A stretch of DNA of 64,000 bases from Macrostomum hystrix (Eukaryota > Platyhelminthes > Macrostomidae), in NCBI GenBank assembly GCA_950097015.1, contig CATNEN010000041.1, forward strand, positions 666,001 to 730,000, in the 5' to 3' direction. Position 1 is the stretch's first letter. Every line of letters starts with the position of its first letter. Below the pieces are notes generated by a model. It saw nothing but the letters and a program-made list of their open reading frames with translations. It was not told the origin of the DNA and did no database searches. The position numbers and the translations under genes were made by a program. Positions 46,900-61,191 of the stretch are shown in pieces.

Positions 46900-49800
46900 A
46901 TGCACTATGCTGCTTTGCTGCTGCTGCTGCAGCTTCTGCAAGAACACCATGGAAACTCCGCCGCTGAGCTTCGTTTTACTAGCCCAGTCTATTCGGCCAT
47001 CGCATTTGTGAACACACAGGACGTGAACCTCGATTTCATGACTCAGCCTCTTCTGCTGCTGCTGCAGGACGGACCGATTCGACTTGAGGCCGAAGCTCCA
47101 GCCAGTGGGGTCAACTTCGCAATCGATGACTCACATCTGGCCAGCCAGTTTCTTATCGACTCAGTTGAAGTTGGCGGTTTGGTTTTTGCGCGAGTCCGAC
47201 ATCAGATTGTCGCGATGAATGTCAGCTGCAGTCAGATCAGGCTGCCAATCGTAGCTTGGACTGCTGGGAAAATGCGTCCAGCTCAGCGAAATGCGACATG
47301 CCAAGTTCAGGTGACACTGCTGCAGTCGCCCCGGCTGCCGCCTTGTCCGTGTCTCCAGGCCGATGCGTTTAGCTTCACATTGCCGGTGGATGCAGACGCC
47401 AACTCATCAGACAGACCGATCCTTGTTGGCATTGTGCGGGTGGACAACATTATTCTGGATCCGTCAGCCACCAACTACCTCAGTAGCCTAAGGGCGTTCC
47501 ACTTGGAGCTCAGGGACAACTCAAAACAACCACCGCCTCACTGGTTGGCTCTAGAGTCGCACACTGGGGCCCTGCTTCTGACTGGCCGGCCACAACCTGG
47601 CCGCTTTCGTCTGCTTGTCGAGCTGCGTCGGCAAAGTCGTGACTGTAGACCTCGGAAAACTGACATCCAGTCGGCCTCGGTCATCGTTCACGTCCCTTTT
47701 CCAAATGAACCCGTCGCATCGGAAGCGCCTGATTTTGACGTCGTCCAGCCAAGTCGCATTGACGACTGGGGCCACGCTGGCGCAGTCTATGCCCGGCTGC
47801 TGCCACGACGGCCGGTCGCCATCTTCTGCGTCCAACTTGCCTGGCCGGCAGCCGCGGTTTTTAACGCTGCCCCAGTAAGAAGAGGCGACGGCGAGATCGA
47901 GGTGACTCTGGCACGGGACCTGGTTCCTACCGACGGCCCCCTGATGGTCCAGTTGCTCATTTTTGTTAATTCATCTAGAAATTACCATCGACGGTCTAAA
48001 AAACGCGAAATGCAGTTCCGGCTGGACCCAACTGACCCGCGGCTGCAGTCTTCACGCGAGCTGCCGAAATCAGCAGCCAAGGCGGCCCAAGGTGCTACGA
48101 ACCTTAAAATAATTCAACCCATTGGCCCAGGTAACCAGTTCGATCCGGTTGTTCGCAACAATCGCACAACTGTCGTGCTCACTGAGGCCGCCGAAGTCGG
48201 TGACCTAGTATTCTTGGTAGACGCCGTTGATCCTGACGGTGACTCTGTCGTTGTAGTCATGGAAACAGAGGATGATACATTGCAGCCGTTTCGCTTAGAC
48301 GGCAATCGTTTGTTGCTTAGTCGACGCCTTGACAGCGAGACTCAGGCCTCCGAGTTCACACTGCGGCTGCGCGTAATCGACGACGGTCGGCCGTTTCCGC
48401 GAGAGTCGCTGGCCGTCTACACCGTAGTCGTGGCACCAGTGAACGAATTCGCTCCACGCTTTGAATTCCCGTCCTGCGCATTTCGCGTTATCCTTGGCGC
48501 TGGAGGCTTCAGCACGGGACGTTTGGACGCTTTTGACCTGGACGTCCCTCCGGGCCAGATTACCTACCGAGTTCAGAACGACGCCACGCGAGGCTGCTTC
48601 GCCTTGGCGTCACCGTTGGGTTCCGGCGAGCTTCGGCTCGCCTGCCGACTGGAGAGCCATTTTCCGGCAGCGTTTGGCACAGCACCCGGACAGCTGCTGG
48701 CGCCATTGACGCTGAGCCTCTCGTTGGTGGCGCGTGACCAAGGCGGCCTGGAGTCAGCGCCACTACTCGTCACCTTCCACATCGTTGGCGCCGACAGCGA
48801 AGTCTTCGGTGACAGAGGCGACGGTGTTCATCTTCAACGAAGCTGCCAGCCGAGTGGGCTCGGTGAGTCGGACGCAGTGTCGGCCGTGTCAGATGCCAAT
48901 CAGCGAGCGCGCATCGACCATCGAAGGGCCCTGGCGCAGCTGGAGGCCGCGCAAATGTCCGAGCTGTTTCCTAGCAACGGGGGATTCGCGATGCCGAACA
49001 GAAAGCCGCGACTGTCGTGGATCGCCGATGGTAGAGTGGGCGGTTCGAGCTCCGCAGACTCGATTGTGACGCTGACTGTGTCAGAGGACGCTCCACCGGG
49101 GACTCCCGTGGCCACCCTGGCAGCTGAGGATCTAGATCCGGGCGACTGGTAAGCTCTGTGGAGTTGCAGGGAACGCTTTTTTGAGTTTAGAGAAGCCCAA
49201 AAAACAAAGTTACGCAAGAGTGGTCACTCTCACTCACAGCTCAGTTCCACATTAATTGGGCGCGCAGCCGCGGAGAGAAGGCTTGGGGGCTTGTCGTGTA
49301 ATTTTCGCCCCTGAGGGCCAACCTCCAAGGCACAGTGAGAGTGCAAACTGCTTGACGATGAGAAATTCACGGCAGATGTACACACCTGTGTGAGCGTGTG
49401 CCTGCGTGCGGTATCAGTGTGCGTGTGCGCTCAGGAGTCGGTGAAATTGGCAGAATTGCCTCCTCGCTGGCTGCGGATCTTGTGTCACCAAACGGTGTGC
49501 CATTGCCTGGAGTCGTCTGGCTTATCTCTTCTATTTTTTTTCACTAATTTTTACGTTCCGCAGGTACGACGGCCACCTTCGCGCTGTCGTGCAGGAGTTC
49601 CAAACCACCCAAGGAAGCCACTTCAGTGCTAGTGTCGTGGAGCTCGGCTCACGAAAATCTCGCTACGTCCGCCTTTCGACATCGGCGCCTCTCGACAGAG
49701 AGCTGTGGGCGGAGCACCGGCTCCTACTGAGCGTCTGTGACTGTGGCAGGCCGCCTCTCTGCTCCGAACCTCCACTGCGGGCAGTCATCCGCGTGCTGGA

Positions 49801-52800
49801 CGTCAACGACAACGCTCCAGCCTTTGAAGAGGCCCATGCGGCCGCGTCTGTTTCGCTGCCTGAGGATGTGGAGCCAGGAACTGATGTTTATGTCCTGAAG
49901 GCCACCGACCTGGACCTCGGTCAGAATGGCACTTTTAGGTGCGCTTCATGCCTTGATGCCTCACCATCTAAAGTTCTCCCACAGAAACCAGAGTCCTGCA
50001 CCATCGAGTAACTATGTCTCCAATTCGTAAATAATTCGTCGCACCCGTACAAACAAGCAGGTACCGATTCGCTTCCGCCTCTCCTGAAGTCCCGTTTGAG
50101 TTGGACGCTGCCACAGGGCGGCTGAGAGTTGGCACTGCCGGTCTTCGAAGCTCAACTCGAGTAGGTGCCGCCGCACGCCGTTCGTTCGAGCTGACGCTGC
50201 TGGCGGAGGACGGTGGTCGGCCATCGCTCACCGGACGGCTCAGCCTTCGCGTCGAAGTCGAGGACGTCAACGATCATAAGCCGCAGTTTCAAACGACTAA
50301 CCGCGGCCAGCCTGGCCAGCTGACGCTGATCATCCCGGAGCTACTGCCGGCCGGCTCGGTGCTGACAACCCTGGTTGCCACGGACGCTGACCATGGCGAC
50401 AATGGCCGAGTGTCCTACCGGTTGCGCGGTCTGCCATCAGCACTGGAAACTTTCAGCGTTGATCGGCGCAGCGGCTGCCTGCGGCTTCGGCGCCAGCTGT
50501 CGGTGTCGGCCTCACCCTACCGCCTGTTCGCGGTGGCCACGGATCACGGACGTCCGAGTGCGCATGAGTCGGTGCTCTACCTGCTGATTGTGGTGGTGAG
50601 CGGCAGCGAGTTGACCGGCAAGCCGATGGTTTCCATTCTGCAGTTTCCAAAGCCAGCATACGCCTTTGAGGTTGCCGAGGGACACCAAGCCGGGCGGCTG
50701 GTCGGGCGAGTGGCGGTCGTTGGCGAGGTGCTCGCCGGTGGCGTCGGCTACGAGATCTTGGGTGGCAGTAGGCTTTTTGCCATAGACAAAAATGGTAAGA
50801 CCGGGGCAGAAATCTAGGAATCAACTGCTTTATTTTAATTTTTTCAGCGAGAGAACCCGTCCAAGCTAGTGGAAAAAAGCAGACTGAGAAGTCTACCCAA
50901 GCAGACTAGGCAAATTGATGCCCCACTGCCGCTGCACCTGATCAGGCACTCCATTCTCTCACCAATCCTGCTTGGGTAGAAAAAGTGCCAGCCGAGATGC
51001 AGCGGAAGTGAGTCGCTTGAGCCCTGGGGATGCCGGTTGAGGCGGCTGATGGGACAAGTTCCCTGCCCTGGACCCCACAATCTTTTTTCCGACTGTTTGC
51101 ATCTAAGCGTGGGAAGTCGTCGAGACAGGCTCTTTGGGACTGGGGACACGGCGAAGAAGATGTCGAGAACGATACACCGAAAAAAGTCCGACCCCGCTGC
51201 CAGGCGCGGTGAGTCACGCAGCTTCCGCTGCGGCGGCACGCGGGCCTCCCTCGGGTGCGGGGCGGACTCAGCAGGTCGCCCCTCTGATTCCCAGCGCCTG
51301 CCCTCCGTATCCACATTTTCGTCCCCAGGCCCAGCTCAGCCAACTCAAAGAACTGCCAGGAGGAGGGGCGGCAGGGTGGCGGGCGCACTTCTTTCCGCAG
51401 CATCCGCGTTAGAAGTTGGCAGGCTGGAGCTGCTTGGACTTTTACTCTCCCCTCTCCTCGCTGCCTTGTTGCCGCTGGCTTCTCCAGACATTGCCGTCTT
51501 CATTCAAGTCAGCAGAGAGGCGGCGATGCTCCGTTTCAGTCCACTGGAGCCTGTGGGCAATCGAGCTCCATCCTGAAGACCTGCCAATAATCCCTATCGG
51601 CAATTGTCTGTGAGCCTCTGGCATCCCAGGTGGGCGGGGGCAATTGCCGGCTGATCCCGGCGCCCGGAGCAAACTGCAGAGCACTAAGGATCCGCCAGAT
51701 CGATATCCCTTTCTTGGCACCTGAGATTCTCCTTTGTCTCTGTTAGTTAAGTCTCTTATTGCTGTTGTAATTCCCTAAGGGGAAGCGAATATTGGCGTGC
51801 CGGAGACTTGCTGCTCACGCAAAGTGGACTGCAATCAATAAGAAATGGTTAGCTCAAGCTCAGGAAGATAAAAAAGGGTAGTAGCCTGATGGACTTAATA
51901 GAAGCCTAACTGGCGGAGGGTAGTGTATGTGTGAGTGTGTTTGTGTGCCTGCATTAGCTGTCTGATTCTTGACTCCATGTCCCCATTCCAGGAGAGATTC
52001 GAACCCTGGCCGCCCTGGACCGTGAGCGCCATACCGCCGGCGTCTGGTTGACGGTGGCGGTGGCCTCGGGACCCCCGAAAGCGACCTGCGAGGTTCACGT
52101 GACGATCTTGGATGTCAACGATTGCCGGCCGGTGGCATCCGACCGCGCTCACTACCGACTACAGCTAGCGGAGGGCGCACCTGCCGGAATCGAACTTCTG
52201 ACCACAATACCAGTTGAAGACTGCGACTCTTGGCCGGAGAATGGCCGAGTGAGATTCGAGATCACGGCCGGCAACGAGGCCGGGCACTTCAACATGGACC
52301 GTCGCACCGGTGAGTGAAGTCTGGCCGCTCGGCTAAAATGGTTGTAAATCACGGCAAAGTACAGCATTGTAACGGGCAACTTGGCGGCAGCTTTCCTCAT
52401 TCGCCTCAAGTCTCCCAGCTGACAAAGACCCAAAGCTCCCAAATAGATGGATGCGAAAATCAAGGCCTTTTTCTCCCCTGCGAAGGGAGGCCAGCACGGT
52501 TGACTGGGAGCCGGTGGCAGGATGGAACAAGGGATCTTTCGCATGCCCGGGCGAGAGTAGAAGGCCGGATCAAGGGATCGGTGGGTTTGAGGATAACGAA
52601 CCTTTTTTATCCCCTTTGACTTTTCCTTCCTCGCGCCTGTGTGCTCCCTGAGTCCGAGCGGCCCCCGCCCCAGAGTAAAATCTGGGAATAAGGACGCGGT
52701 GAACATTCGGGATCTGGCCTGCAGACTTGCAGTTTCCTCCAGTTGGCATGAAGAATCACGGCTCCACCGCGGAGTCACAAAGGGGAAGATTTACTGCAGA

Positions 52801-55800
52801 TTGCCTGTCAGGCCGGCCGCGGTTACTGAACCCAGAGACAGCAATGCGAATGAGCACACTGGCGATGTGTGCTCAGCCAGCTGCATTTGCCTCGCTTTCA
52901 TTTCATTCATTCATTATTCAGTTGACTTTAATAAAAACAGGTTACCATAGCAACAGTAGCATTGATTTGGCTGTCTTTCCGATGATTTTTTAATTGAACT
53001 TTTAAATCAGGGGATTTCAGTGAGTTAAAAAAATTCGTTTGGCGCTTGTGACTGGGAGAATTTGTTCCAATGACTGCTGAAATATGACATCAGCCTTCAA
53101 AATTACATTGGCACAGTTGAGTTGTATGCTTCGGATAAAATAGAGCTAGAACAGAAATGACACGCTAGTCCAGTTGGGTCATATGAACAGCCAGTGGCGC
53201 AGCTGAGAACAGAAATGACACGCTAGTCCAGTTGGGTCAGATGAACAGCCAGTGGCGCAGCTGAGAACAGAAATGACACGCTAGCCCAGTTGGGTCAGCA
53301 GCCAGTGGCGCAGCCGCAGCTACTGCGTGGCGCTTCCAAAAGCTGTGTACATCTGTTCAGTCCGTGGACTAGGGGGGTCGCATTCTCGATTCCCAGGGTT
53401 GCCAATGGGTTCGCCACCGCGTTTATAAATTCACAAGTTTATCTATTTTGAGGGCTGATTTCTAGAAAAGCTGAATCCTGCATCCTTGTAGGCCGCCTGA
53501 CCACAAGCAACGTCAGCATCGACCGGGAGTCGGCGGACCAGTTCCAGCTGCTGGTGTCTCTGACTGACCTCGGCCGGCCAGCGCTCACCAGCCCGCTGCT
53601 TGTCGAGGTCCAAGTGCTCGACATCAACGACTCGCCACCCAGCTTCTTGGCTCAGCATTTTCGCTTTGTCTACTTCGATGGAGCTCCGGGAGACTGGGAG
53701 GCTTTGCCGGACGGATGTGAGTCCGACCTGTCGAGTTCAATCAGACTGTACTCTCAGCGACATGAGTGTCTAACGGCTGCTGCTAATTGATTTTGTTTCA
53801 TTGACGATAGCCAGAAGTGCAAGATGGCACTTAAGCTTAATTGAACTTGAAATACTTTCAAGTTCCAAATCTCTACCGCTGGACTGGAAGGGTAAGGTCG
53901 ATTTAAGTAGCAAAATCGGATTGGATTACGGATAATAAAATTCCACTACGTCTCGGTTGCATAGGCGGAGAAGTTAATTCGTACCGGTATGAAGATCCAA
54001 TGCTGTAGAGCTTGTCCTCAATTTGCTGCGGGGTGTAACATCTCATTTTGAGTTCTCAATCAACACTTTATCCAAGTTTTCTAGTTGCTTTCAATTGTGA
54101 ACTTTAGTCCGTTTTGAAAATGTTCTATCGATACTGAACATATTGTCGTTGTTTTCTTGCTTAAATTCTTAACAATTAAAAAGCGCCTATTTGTAGAGTT
54201 TCTTTAGACAGCAATTTTAGTGTCCCTCCATTCTAACTAAGTGGTGGAAATCAAATGTACATCTGGCAGTTTTTTATCGTCCCCTCTAATGTACATACCG
54301 TATTTATTTCACACCCCGCGCCGCCCGGCGTAGGCCGCAGACCGCCCCAACCGATCGATAAAGGGGGTAGAGTTTTGAGCGTTTTTCATTCTACTCGTAC
54401 TTTAACTTTCCAAGGTTTTCAAAGTGTCTAGTTGGCTTTCTCGGACCTCGCTTTTGTAGTTTTCTGAAAAGGAATTTCAGAAGTTACAAAGACCCCCAAG
54501 GGCCAAGGCAATGCCTTTTAATTTTTCTCAACCGACTTTTAATTTTTAATCAGATTTCGCAGCAGCGGCCAGATCTCAATCGCGGTCCATCGAGCAAGCC
54601 ATCCCACTCGGCCGCCTGGCGGCCATTGATCTAGACTCAGATCCTGAGAACTCTGTGATAGTCTACACGCTGATTGACAGCTCGGAGTCGGCACTCAGGG
54701 TCGATCGGCGCACGGGGCATCTGTGGCTGCAGCCGCTAGATGCAACGAGTCGAGCATCGACCATCTCGGCGGTGGCAGTGGTGGCAGATCCTGGACGTCC
54801 TGCCTACTCTGCCAGAGCTAATGTTCAGGTAAATATAGTAAAAAATGCTGCGATCAGCCGTCAGCCAGCTCAGACAGAGGACAGTCAGCTTGACTTGGGA
54901 ATCGAGGACGGCGCCGTGTTTCCACTAGCGGAGGACGCCAGGCCCGGATCCGCGGTGCCCGGCGTCATTGTGGTGCCCACAGCGGGATGGTCAGCCGTCG
55001 ATGTAGCGTTCCGACTCACCGGTAGGAAGGGGCAGGTCTGATGGGATTTGGGAATTAGAAAGGGCAGCCTGAAGCAAATTAGGAGTTGGCAAGCCATCGC
55101 CGCATATGGGGATGAGGATCGGGGAATGGGATGGAATCGAGACTTCACGATATTGCAAGGCTAAGTGTCGTGTTTTTTGCCTCGTTGAATCCATCGGAAA
55201 CGCTCCTCGCATCGCAGGCCCAGGCAGCGAGGATTTCAACCTGCCCCAGCTGGGAGGCCGGCTGAGCGTGGCTAGGCGGCTGAACTGCAGCCGGCGGAGC
55301 CGCTACCGGCTGCGGGTGGTCGGCTTTGACGGACTGCAGCTGGCCGGCAGATGGGTGAGGACCTAGCAAGCATTGGCTTACATTGCTTGGCTACACCTGC
55401 AGCCAGGTGGAATATGCGATTCCTGCTATCCCCTATGAGGCTTGGCATCTTTGCCTGGAATTGCTTGGCGAAATCTCAATGTGGTGGCATGCTATTCTTG
55501 TGCAATTTATCGATCGATTTTTTAGTCCCACGCACCCATGAAGTCCCACGAAGCTTCTCAACAGGATTGAGGATTCTTTTGTCTTTGGCTTGAACCCATT
55601 GCACATGCTGAATCACCCGCAGATGGAGATCCAGCTGCTGCAGCACCTGAGCAGGAGCCCGCAGTTCTCCCTGCCCCGCTACTCGGTGGACGTCTCGGAG
55701 GCCGCGCCACCGGGCGCCATCGTGCTAACCGTCTCGGCCGTCGACCCGGAGCCAGCGCCTCCGTCGTCAACTCAGTCGATCTTCCAGCCGCCGCCGCTGC

Positions 55801-58800
55801 AGTTCACCATCCACTCCGCCGAGCAGGAGTCCAGCCTCCGACTGTTCTCCATCAACCCACTGACCGGCGAGGTGTCGCTGTCTGCCTCGGCTGTCGAAGG
55901 TCTGGACTTCGAGGCTGCGCGTCAGCACCGCCTGCTCCTGCGCGCGGCCGCCACGACTGGCAGCAGCTTCTGGGGCCGCCATGGGATCGAGGGCGCTCCC
56001 CGACGGCGCAGCGGCTTCGCCTGGCTCACCGTCCGGGTGCTCGACGCCAACGAGGCGGCGCCGGTGGCTCTGGTTCAGCCGGCGGCTGCTCTGATATTGA
56101 CGGCGCCTGCGGCAGCAGGCTTTCCGGTGGCGCGAGTTCGAGCATTCGACGCTGACGCCGAAGGCGAGCAAGAACCTGGACTGCTGTTCGCCATTGAATC
56201 AGGTCTGCGGCCTGCGACTAGATGTGGGATGTGGATCTTCTGCGTTTCCTTAAGTTGCTCTTACATTCCCGGCGTGGTATTTCTAGCTTTTATAAAGTGG
56301 GATTTGTGGGATATTTGGTTTCCTAAATAGGGAAAATACTAGGAAGCTTGTAGCCTGAGGGTTGCAGCTCCGGATGTCGGGCTGAGAGGTCAGGAGTTCG
56401 CATCTCAGCCCAGGAGAGCAATTTGTGTCCTTGAGTATGACGTTCAATATCCTTGTGCGTCAGTTCATTCAGTAGTATGATGGGCATCAGCATGAGCGGG
56501 CCCTTCCACGGTCCACGGACTGAACCGCTGTACACAGCTTTTGGAAGCTCCGTGCAATGGTTGCAGCTGCGCCTTTGTTGTACGAAGGCACGTAGCCTTC
56601 GGCTAGAGTAATTTGCACCACCTGAGAATCAATTCGCAGACTAGCGCAATTTCAAGTCAGTCTTTGACCAGTTTTCCCATGGAATCACCTCCCAGATGTC
56701 TTCATGTCCCTTCTAACTGTTTTGCCTGCCAGCAGATCCTCAGCAAACGTGAATTTAACTCCCCGTGACAGACGACATGACGCACCCGCGAGGTTTCCCT
56801 GCGGCAGCTGTGTTGCCGATGTCTGGCCAGCCGCAGCCTTGCCAAAGTGCAGGCCGCCCTGATTGGCTGGAGGCGGCAGCCGGCAGACGCGCGATAGCAC
56901 GGAAATCCGGGCGCTACCGCTGCAGATTAGCGGCTAATGATAACACACGGCCGGATAGCCGCAATTAGCTGGGCAGCCGGCTGGAGCACTGCTGGCTGCC
57001 ATGCAAATTCCTGCTGCCTGGGAGTCTCTCAAACTGCTTAGTTGGAATTTGACTTTCCTGGGAAATTTTTACACATTCCCGCTCGCCGCCTGAGGATTAT
57101 CAACTTTTAGGATTTCTTTTGCTCCTTTTAGGGGGTTTGGTCCCTCTGGTTCCATAAATAGCTTTCCCCAGCCTCGCACCTTGGTGATAAGGCAGTCGAT
57201 TTCAGTCTGCCTTACAAAAGTGCACAACAAGAAGCAGATATTAATGGACAAGTTTGGTAAAGAGCAAAAGATAACAGGCAAATGGAATCGCGGCCTGCTG
57301 TGACACTGGAAAATAGTTAAGAAAAGGAATACGCAATCCATGTTTTTCAGAATCTATACATAATCTATAAGCATACTTCAGCAGCTGAACCTGAATTTCG
57401 AAGAAATATCTAGTTCCGACAAGTAAACCTTCCAAAACCGAAACAGAATCTAAATTTCTGAAACAAATCCCGAGTTTCGGAAACTGAATCCGAATTTGCA
57501 GAATCCGAATTTCGGAAAATAATCTGAATTTCAGAAACTAAATCCGAATTTTGGAAAAGAATCCGAATTACGAAAACGGAATCCGGAATTCGGAAACAGA
57601 ATCTGAATTTCAGAAACTGAATCCTAATTTCGGAAACAGAATTACAGTTTCAGAAACAGAATCCGAATTTTAGAAACGGAATCCGAATTAAAAAAAAACA
57701 ATCCGAATTTCAGAAACTGAATCAGAATTTCGGAAACAGAATCCGAATTACGAAAACGGAATCCGGAATTCGGAAACAGAATCTGAATTTCAGAAACTGA
57801 ATCCTAATTTCGGGAAACAGAATTACAGTTTCAGAAACAGAATCCGAATTTTAGAAACGGAATCCGAATTAAAAAAAAACAATCCGAATTTCAGAAACTG
57901 AATCAGAATTTCGGAAACAGAATCCGAATTTTGAAAACAGATTTACAATTTTTGGTACAGAATCGGCCTTTTTCATGAGCGTAGAATGAGAATCGATCCC
58001 ACTGCCACTCTGTTTTGCCAACGTGTTCCTCTGCTTTGGCTATAGCAGAACAGAGGAACAGAACAGAACAGAACCTATAACAGAACCAACTTAACTATAG
58101 CAGCGAGTTCTGTTTTCACTGCAAGCAGGGCCGTTGAAGATTTCACCGCAGTCGGCAATGCGAAAATAAACTCTTTTGTTAAAGAATCCCACGCACTGCA
58201 AAATAAGTACAAGAATTATGAATCAGAGAATTATGGGATGAGGGCGGGTTACAGAGGGGAGAATTACGGAGGGGAGAATTACAGAGGGGAGAATTATGGA
58301 GGGAGAATTAGGGAAGGTAGAATTTGGAAGATAATTAAGGGGGAAAAGGTTGTAGGTTCTATGAGAGGAGAATTGAGGATTGGAGAATAATGGAGAGGTG
58401 GAGAGAAGATAGAATGCTGAGTATAAGGATAGACCCGCTTGAGTCAATGCGAAGGTCTCCATGGTGGCCTGATGCTGATCTCCGAGCTCTTGCACCGTTC
58501 GCCACTCGCGGAATGCGTCACGTGACTGAAGCGCCCAGATTTCTCCACTACTGGCGGACGCTGGGGATCGCATCCAATTTGTAGAGTCCCTCGGAGAGCC
58601 CACGGATACCGGGGAGTGCAGCAGAGTTGCCACGGCTGGGTCGGTTCTCCCATCCTTTCTCGCTCTAGTAAAAGGATTATGCTAATCCAGCTGCCGATGC
58701 TCCCTCGGTGAGTGTCCTAGTGGGGTGGGAGCTGGGAGATTTATCCCCGGCATAGCCGTAGGGTATCAGGGCTCGCCCAAGCGGAGGGGTGGGTGCCGGG

Positions 58801-61191
58801 CTCATGGCGCCTGTTGAGCTGCCACTCTTTGATTGCGATGCGGCAAAAAAGAACAAAAAACTGTTCTTTTATTTCTTTGCATAAAAAGCTGAGTCCGATG
58901 CGACCATTTTGCCGGATAATTAGGGCTCAAGCAGGGCCGGATCCTTCGGGGTGGTTTTTTATCTTGCGATGCCTCATGCTCTCCTGAACCACCTGAACCC
59001 ACCTGAACCCACCTGAACCCACCTGAACCCAACTGAACCACCTGAACCCACCTGAACCCACCTGAACCACCTCAACCCACCTGAACCCACCTGAACCCAC
59101 CTGAACCCACCTGAACTCACCTGAACTCACCTGAACTCACAGGCAATGAGCATGGGCTCTACACCATGGACAGCCGCAGCGGCCGCCTTCGCACCGTCCA
59201 ATCACTGGTGGCTTCGTCAGCGCCGCACCGTCTCGTGGTCGCCGTCTCGGACTCGGGACAGCCGCCACGGACTGTCCGCTGCCCGCTGACCATCACGGTG
59301 GCACCTGCAGCCTCTTTAACCACAGCCGCGCCGTCTTGGGCGTCTAAACCACTGTCAGAAACGAATTCGTTGACGGTGACGCCGCGGTCGGCGCTGATCG
59401 GCTTGCCGGAGGGCCAGCCAGATGACGGCCTCGATACTTTTCTGACGTTCATCGATGTGACCGGAGCTCCGCCCGGTCATCCGGTCATTCTCACCACCGC
59501 CTCCCACCTGGCCGCCCCTCTGACACCGTCATCCTCCGTACTCGTCGTCACCGACCTCCTTGACCGCGAGGCTGGCGACATTCACCGACTGCAAGTGACT
59601 GCGCGAGACGCCTGGACTGGAGCCAGCGGCACCGCCCACATCGCCATCCAGATTGCGGACATCAACGATAATCGGCCCGAGTTCGAGTCGCCAGAAAGCC
59701 GCCTGCACGGTCACGTGACCCGCGGCGGCGATCCGGTGGTGCGCGACTCCTCTGGCATTTCGCCTCTGCGAATCCGCGCAACCGACGCTGATATCGGTGC
59801 CAATGCTAACATCGTCTACGAGATTCCCGAGGTCGAGGCGGCGCGCGTCTTTTTCGTCGATTCAGACACCGGAGTGCTGCGCCTACGAGAGCAGAAACTG
59901 ACGGCGCAGTCGCTGCCGCTGTCTCGAACCTTCGACTTCCGGGTGTTCGCCGCCGATCGTGGCAGTCCAACACCTTTGCGCGGCCTCCGCCACCTCAGCG
60001 TTCGCGTAGAATTCAGCAGCGACTTCGACGTCGAAACTTCACGGAGGACACCCGCAACAATGTTTGAAGTCTGGCCATCGTCTGAATTGGAGCTCGAACT
60101 CCCGACCTATCCGGGTATGCGACTGGGTCGAGTTAGCGGCTTGGCAGGCGGGGATGTTAGAATTCTTGACGAGACCGGCTCAGCTGTCGGCTTCGTGAAG
60201 CTGGACACCGCCACCGGCTGGTTGAGCCCGACGGTCGAGTCTGCGCAGCCGCTGCAGCCTGGGCGACGCAGAATGTCGCTGGTCTCTATGACAACTAGCG
60301 GCAAAATCGCCGTCAACATCACTGTGAATGTCATCGCCGCCAGCAAAGTAGAAGGCGGCGCCCTGGCACTGCTGCCAGACGGCGTGGCGGTCACCATCCA
60401 GGAGGAGACATTGTCGCCGAGTCTCGTCCGGTTGCGTGGTCGGCCAAGGCCGCTCGGACGGCCACTTTGTTACAGCTTGGAACCGGGGGTATCGGGACAT
60501 TTCGCCGTCCACCCGAGCTCTGGTCGGCTCTCTGTGACGTCTGGCATCGACGCGGATGATCTCCTCGTTGGCGAAGTCACCGGTCGCCGATTCGTCGTCG
60601 GCGTCCGAGTCGACGGTCTGGGAAGGCGCGTCGGCCGTGGCGTTGTTTTCGTCGATGTGATCGACGTCAACGACAACTCGCCACGCCTGCTCGGCCAGCC
60701 GTACTCGGTCGCGCTGCGGCCGTCCGAGGCGACGCCAGGTCGACACCTCATGGCGCTGCGAGCGGTCGATGCGGACTCGGGACTGTTAGGCGACGTCACC
60801 TTCCAGCTTGATCCTTCGCTGACTGCGCCTTCATCGCCCCAGGAGCTCAGCGACGCCTTCGCGATCAACGCCAGTTCCGGCGGCATCAGCTTGCTTCGCG
60901 CCCTGCCTCCGGGCCTCGTCGTCCAAGTCGGCGTGCGCGCCTCTGACGGTGGCGGCCGCTTTGTCGGCGCCGTTGTGCGCGTCGCCGTCCTTTCGCCTGG
61001 GCAGCCGGCGTTCCGACCGGATTTCCGAGCCGTGGCGGCGCCGGAGTCGCTGCCAGTCGGCGCTCGCGTAGCCCTGCTGGCCGCTGAGCTCGGCGACGCT
61101 GGCGAGGGAGGCGGTGACGGCGGCTACGGCCTGGTCTACGAAATCGAGTCCGGCAATGAAGCCGGCATTTTCTGGCTGGATTTTAACGTTG
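46900..61191 (+). CDS. Giant cadherin (protocadherin/dachsous/Fat-like ectodomain), 3' end not seen
   Basis: Calcium-dependent cell-adhesion protein. Nine exons join in frame: 46900-49148, 49564-49938, 50061-50794, 51992-52309, 53492-53716, 54554-55021, 55218-55354, 55623-56202 and 59143-61191, about 2,378 aa. The protein starts with a Leu-rich signal peptide (MHYAALLLLLQLL), then many extracellular cadherin repeats, shown by DVNDNAP, VEDVNDHKP, LDVNDCRP, LDINDSPP, ADINDNRP and DVNDNSP with intervening AxDxD, DxxTG and RE motifs. Some repeats have degenerate linkers (PVNEFAP, DANEAAP). No EGF, laminin-G, transmembrane or cytoplasmic segment appears, so the gene probably continues beyond the window. 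The last donor is G|GTGAGT at 61191/61192. Introns 3 to 6 and 8 are all phase 1. The frame near 48790-48860 in exon 1 is unlike cadherin, so a small intron or indel there is possible. Which cadherin subfamily is unclear. Confidence 0.85.
49313..49340 (+). repeat. Dispersed 28-nt motif, copy 2 (cadherin intron 1)
   Basis: GAGGGCCAACC followed by TCCAAGGCACAGTGA matches the copy at 29640-29667 except for two bases. The 22 nt before it (TGTAATTTT..GCCCC) resemble the palindrome-bearing sequence at 5519-5544. Confidence 0.6.
53143..53318. repeat. ~58-bp triplication in cadherin intron 4
   Basis: Three tandem copies of a ~58-bp unit containing ACAGAAATGACACGCTAGTC; the third copy has a short deletion. 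The intron (52310-53491) is otherwise unique. Confidence 0.9.
57440..57965. repeat. ~20-bp degenerate repeat with a 178-bp internal duplication
   Basis: In the 2.9-kb intron 8 of the cadherin gene, variants of GAATCCGAATTTCGGAAACA repeat for ~525 bp. A block starting at 57561 recurs almost unchanged at about 57739, so a ~178-bp segment was duplicated after the short units had diverged. Confidence 0.88.
58225..58330. repeat. Short GGGGAGAATTA repeat
   Basis: About six degenerate copies of a ~17-bp unit around GGGGAGAATTACAGAG in cadherin intron 8. Confidence 0.8.
58983..59140 (+). repeat. 10-bp minisatellite abutting the cadherin exon 9 acceptor
   Basis: About 15 copies of ACCTGAACCC, turning into ACCTGAACTC in the last four. 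The last copy ends directly in CAC|AG, the acceptor of exon 9 (exon starts 59143). Confidence 0.92.
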
